DNA from: VAXT01 sp963698015
Lineage (GTDB): Bacteria > Actinomycetota > Thermoleophilia > Gaiellales > Gaiellaceae
Direction of reading: 5' to 3'
Length of the DNA stretch: 64,000 nt
NCBI GenBank assembly: GCA_963698015.1
Contig: OY969109.1
Coordinates: 2,852,001 to 2,916,000 of the forward strand
The translations under genes and the position numbers were made by a program. The notes under the pieces were generated by a model. That model searched no databases. It saw only the letters and a list, made by a program, of their open reading frames with translations, and had not been told where the DNA came from. Below are positions 61,371 through 64,000 of this stretch, piece after piece (positions within the stretch are counted from its first letter, which is position 1; each line of letters opens with the position of its first letter).

Positions 61371-62519
61371 ATGCGTGGGCTGCTACTCGCCGGTGACACG
61401 GAGCGTTCCGCCGCGCTGCGGCACGAGATTCCCCTCCCGATCGGCGATCCGCTGCTTTTCGCCGAGGTCGACGGACGCCGGTACGTCCTGACGACCCGCC
61501 TCGAATCGGACCGTGTGCAGCGCGAGCTGCCCGACGCCCAGGTGCTCGACTACTTCGAGCTCGGCTATAAGGATCTCGTCGAAAGCGGCCTGTCGATGAA
61601 CGAAGCGGGGCGCGAGATCGAGGTCCGCGCCGTGCGCGAAGTCGGCATCAGCGAGGCGATCGTCCCTGCGGACTTTCCGCTCGCGCTCGGTGACCGCTTG
61701 CGCGATGAGGGGGTCGTTTTGACTGTCGACGAGACCGCCATCGCGCTGCGGCGACGCTCGAAGTCGCCCGTCGAGATCGAGGGCATCCGAATCGCACAGC
61801 GGGCGGCCGAGGCGGGGATGGCCGCAGCGTCCGAGCTGCTCGCCCGCGCCCGGCCCGGAGCCGAAGGCCGCCTCGAAGTGGACGGCAAGCCGCTCCTCGC
61901 CGAGGACGTTCGCTTCGTTCTGCGCGAGGCGTGCGCCGCACACGGAGCGCCGTGCCCGCCCGATGTGATCGTCGCGTCGGTCTGGCAGGGCAACGGCCAC
62001 GAGCCGGGCAGCGGCCCGCTCCCGGCGGGGCTGCCGATCCACATCGACCTCTGGCCGCGCCACGAGGAGAGCGGGTGCTGGGCGGACATGGCGCGAACCT
62101 TCGTCGCCGGCGAGCCCGTGCCCGAGCACGCCGAGCTGATCGCGGAGCAGGACCGCCTTGTCCGCGAGGCGCTCGACCAGGCGAAGGCAGCCGTCCGTCC
62201 GGGCATCACCGGCCGCGAGCTGTTCGACGCGACCTGCGACCTCTTCGAGTCCGCCGGCTACCACACGCAGCGCACCACGGACGGCGAGGAGAACGGCTTC
62301 CAGCACTCGCTCGGGCACGGCGTCGGCCTCGAGGTGCACGAGGCTCCGGGGCTCGGCCTCTCGGGACGCGATCCTCTCGTCGCCGGGGACGTGATCGCGA
62401 TCGAGCCGGGCCTCTGGGACGGGCGCTCCGGCGGCGTCTGCTTCGAGGATCTCGTGCTCGTGACCGAGACGGGCGGCGAGGTGCTGACGCGGTTCCCGTA
62501 CGACCTCGTGCCGTCCTGA
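61371..62519 (+). CDS. M24 metallopeptidase (PepP/PepQ-like)
   Basis: 382 residues. Divergent N-terminal domain (RGLLLAGDTERSAALRHEIPLPIGDPLLFAEVDGRRYVL), then metal ligands in LPIHIDLWPRHEESGCWADMARTFVAGEP (two Asp), GFQHSLGHGVGLEVHEAPG (His), AIEPGLWDG and GVCFEDLVLVTE (two Glu). All five ligands are kept, so an active dimetal aminopeptidase or dipeptidase is expected. The ATG follows 24 nt after the DUF218 stop. Confidence 0.92.
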   Translation: MRGLLLAGDTERSAALRHEIPLPIGDPLLFAEVDGRRYVLTTRLESDRVQRELPDAQVLDYFELGYKDLVESGLSMNEAGREIEVRAVREVGISEAIVPADFPLALGDRLRDEGVVLTVDETAIALRRRSKSPVEIEGIRIAQRAAEAGMAAASELLARARPGAEGRLEVDGKPLLAEDVRFVLREACAAHGAPCPPDVIVASVWQGNGHEPGSGPLPAGLPIHIDLWPRHEESGCWADMARTFVAGEPVPEHAELIAEQDRLVREALDQAKAAVRPGITGRELFDATCDLFESAGYHTQRTTDGEENGFQHSLGHGVGLEVHEAPGLGLSGRDPLVAGDVIAIEPGLWDGRSGGVCFEDLVLVTETGGEVLTRFPYDLVPS

Positions 62520-62569
62520 GCCCTGCGCAAGTACCGCCAGTGCACTAAACCCAAAATGCAACGACCATC

Positions 62570-62633
62570 CGAGCCATGTCCCGGGACCTGGTCCCGAGAC
62601 ATGTCCCGGGACCAGGTGCACGGACATGGCTCG
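62570..62633. repeat. Nested inverted repeat with GTCCCGGGACC core
   Basis: Outer 12-bp arms CGAGCCATGTCC (62570-62581) and GGACATGGCTCG (62622-62633) enclose inner 10-bp arms CCTGGTCCCG (62587-62596) and CGGGACCAGG (62607-62616). ATGTCCCGGGACC also occurs twice directly, 25 bp apart. It lies in the convergent gap between the M24 and cupredoxin genes. Confidence 0.75.
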
Positions 62634-62646
62634 AGTCGTGGTCAGA

Positions 62647-62674
62647 AGAAAGGCCCTGGATCCAGGGCCTTTCT
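62647..62674. terminator. Bidirectional terminator between convergent genes
   Basis: A perfect 28-bp palindrome whose 14-nt arms meet without a loop base (each arm ends CCTGGA or TCCAGG and begins AGAAAGG or ends CCTTTCT). The AAA/TTT ends make it able to act on either strand. It ends the M24 gene and the oppositely oriented cupredoxin gene. Confidence 0.75.
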
Positions 62675-62697
62675 AAGCGGGGGAACGCGCTAGCGAC

Positions 62698-63075
62698 CTA
62701 ACGCACCCAGAACCATCCGTACATCTGCGGCTCGTGCACCGAGCAGTAGTACTTCCAGTGCCCCTTCACGAGCTTGACCGTGATCGTCTTCGTGCCGGTG
62801 AAGCCGGTGGCGGAGACGTGCTTCTCGATGTTCGGCTTCGTCTCCTTCTCGAGCGTGAAGTTGTGGGACGGCGACTTGTCTGCGACCGTGATCTTGTACG
62901 TGCCGGCCTTGAGCGTCTTGACCTTCTTGCCGGCCTTCGTCAGCGAAATCGAGTAACCGGGTCCTACGGTGCCCTTGAGATTCGTCACCGTGGCGCCCCG
63001 GCTCTGACCGAGCGCCGCGGCCGTGACCGCCGCCGCAATCGCGACCGTCGCGCCGATGATGAGGATGCGATGCAT
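62698..63075 (-). CDS. Secreted cupredoxin
   Basis: 125 residues with a signal peptide (ILIIGATVAIAAAVTAAALG). A plastocyanin-like copper site is visible: H71 in SPSHNFTLE, then C111, H114 and M118 in YYCSVHEPQMYGWFWV (C-x2-H-x3-M). The fold pattern (AGTYKITVADKSPSHNFTL...HWKYYCSVHEPQM) is standard for type-1 copper proteins. It should be an exported electron carrier; its partner is unknown. Confidence 0.87.
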   Translation of the reverse strand: MHRILIIGATVAIAAAVTAAALGQSRGATVTNLKGTVGPGYSISLTKAGKKVKTLKAGTYKITVADKSPSHNFTLEKETKPNIEKHVSATGFTGTKTITVKLVKGHWKYYCSVHEPQMYGWFWVR

Positions 63076-63226
63076 CTGGGCTCCTTGCCGTTCGGGGGTT
63101 GACTCTCGGTCTACGGCAGAGGCGCGATGGCGGTTTCGTGTAACCGAACCCGACTCAGTCAGTGGTGGAAACCGACTCGAGCATGGGGATGAGCCAGAGC
63201 TAGGCCCCGTCCCCGAGCGGAACGGT

Positions 63227-63844
63227 CTACTCGCGGGCAGTCATCTCCTTGACGGGGTTCATGCGCAGCGCCAGCCGGGTTGGGAGGATGCCGGCGGCGA
63301 ATCCAAGCAGCGCGTAGACAGCAAGAAGGCCGACGTAGGTCCGGATCGAAACCGATGGGACGGCGGAGCCGGTCAGGCTGTAGTTGAAGGCGACAAGTCC
63401 TGGTGCTGCGATGATCGAGCCGATCACCAGTCCGAACGTAACCACGATCAGGGTCTCGGCGCGGATCATCGTTCTCACTTGCCGCTTGCTGGCGCCGATG
63501 AGGCGGAGCAGCGCGAACTCGCGTGCTCGTTCCGCGGTCGCCATCGTCATGGCATTGACGAGCGCCATCGCACAGAAGATGCCGATGACGGCGAGCAGCA
63601 CGTAGACGGCCAGTGACTGTTTGTCCGCGGCAGCCTCGAGCTGTTGCTGATAGCCCGAGCGCGTGAGGACCTTCGCGGTCGGATCCGCCCGCACGATCTC
63701 ATTCAGACTGGTAAGGAGCTCGGCCGGGTTGGCGCCGGCCCTGCCTTTTACGAAGACTGCCTCGTCGAGCGGTGGCGGAGATAGCCATGCCGGCTCCGTT
63801 CGACCTACGGTTGTCCGGTCAGCGACGGAACCTCTCAGGCGCAA
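63227..63844 (-). pseudogene. C-terminal piece of an FtsX-type permease
   Basis: 205 residues that match only the end of an FtsX/MacB permease: AVYVLLAVIGIFCAMALVNAMTMATAERAREFALLRLIGASKRQVRTMIRAETLIVV, a middle helix and the terminal helix YVGLLAVYALLGFAAGILPTRLALRMNPVKEMTARE. Upstream of 63844 the frame stays open but reads as non-FtsX sequence, with no good start. Most likely a 5'-truncated gene; the 156 bp at the window edge show no other gene. Confidence 0.6.
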
Positions 63845-64000
63845 CCGCGAGTAGTCGGCACGGGCGGATAAAAGGAGGCGTCTCGTACGGATGATACCGC
63901 CACTGTGAACCCACCTACGACACGGGGTCCCCCAGTCTCTAGCGACTGCCGGCGCTTCCTTTTGCGGCTCACTCGACGGCGGGCACGATCCGCGGCGTCT

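Overview
The window is high-GC, densely packed bacterial chromosome with many 1-4 bp gene overlaps. Gene content and order point to an actinomycete. The run prfA - prmC - tsaC - glyA - upp - WecA/TagO-type transferase - atpZ/atpI - atpBEFHAG follows the usual actinobacterial atp neighbourhood. Composition and the many lineage-type membrane proteins suggest a deep-branching class such as Thermoleophilia (Gaiellales/Solirubrobacterales). That placement is inference, because no rRNA lies in the window.

Layout. 1-125 is a 5' gene fragment. 186-5521 (minus) carries the F-type ATP synthase genes atpZ/I-B-E-F-H-A-G, with no atpD directly after atpG. 5634-12977 (minus) carries an ankyrin protein, a prenyl-phosphate sugar-phosphate transferase, upp, glyA, a secreted protein, tsaC, prmC and prfA; a divergent marR-type gene lies inside it. 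13121-17591 (plus) is a PASTA lipoprotein plus a giant DUF2339 membrane protein. 17588-24549 (minus) holds a DUF1385 protein, rpmE, a threonine/serine dehydratase, an MFS exporter, and an ETF-quinone oxidoreductase/etfA/etfB operon. 25595-37405 is a short acyl-CoA/propionate region: enoyl-CoA hydratase, both methylmalonyl-CoA mutase subunits, cobalamin adenosyltransferase, acyl-CoA dehydrogenase, hydroxyacyl-CoA dehydrogenase, thiolase and a SufR-like regulator. Three tandem paralogous membrane proteins of unknown function sit inside it. 37443-52557 is accessory: a heterodimeric ABC exporter, a DHA2 efflux pump, a SigG/SigJ-type sigma factor, peroxiredoxin, a GAF-cyclase, an FtsX/MacB-type permease, a hydrolase and a peptidase. 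52589-59556 contains a ClC channel, a frameshifted beta-lactamase-like gene and an ECF sigma regulon. 59577-64000 holds a GFA protein, a glycosyltransferase, DUF218, an M24 peptidase, a cupredoxin and a 5'-truncated permease.

Most notable signals. (1) Three copies of a double-hairpin element sit at start codons of minus-strand genes (atpG, the WecA/TagO-type gene, and inside the N-terminal coding region of the mutase large subunit); several stem changes are compensatory. (2) Four promoters with the layout GGGAAT-N15-G(T/A)GTC(T/C) surround a convergent ECF sigma/anti-sigma pair whose stop codons overlap, defining a local regulon that includes a secreted RTX-type repeat protein. (3) The ABC exporter has complementary degenerate ATP sites. 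(4) The ETF-quinone oxidoreductase lacks one [4Fe-4S] cysteine. (5) Four different perfect palindromes or inverted pairs of REP type lie at gene ends. No CRISPR array, tRNA, rRNA or insertion sequence was recognised. No gene-free stretch exceeds 300 bases.
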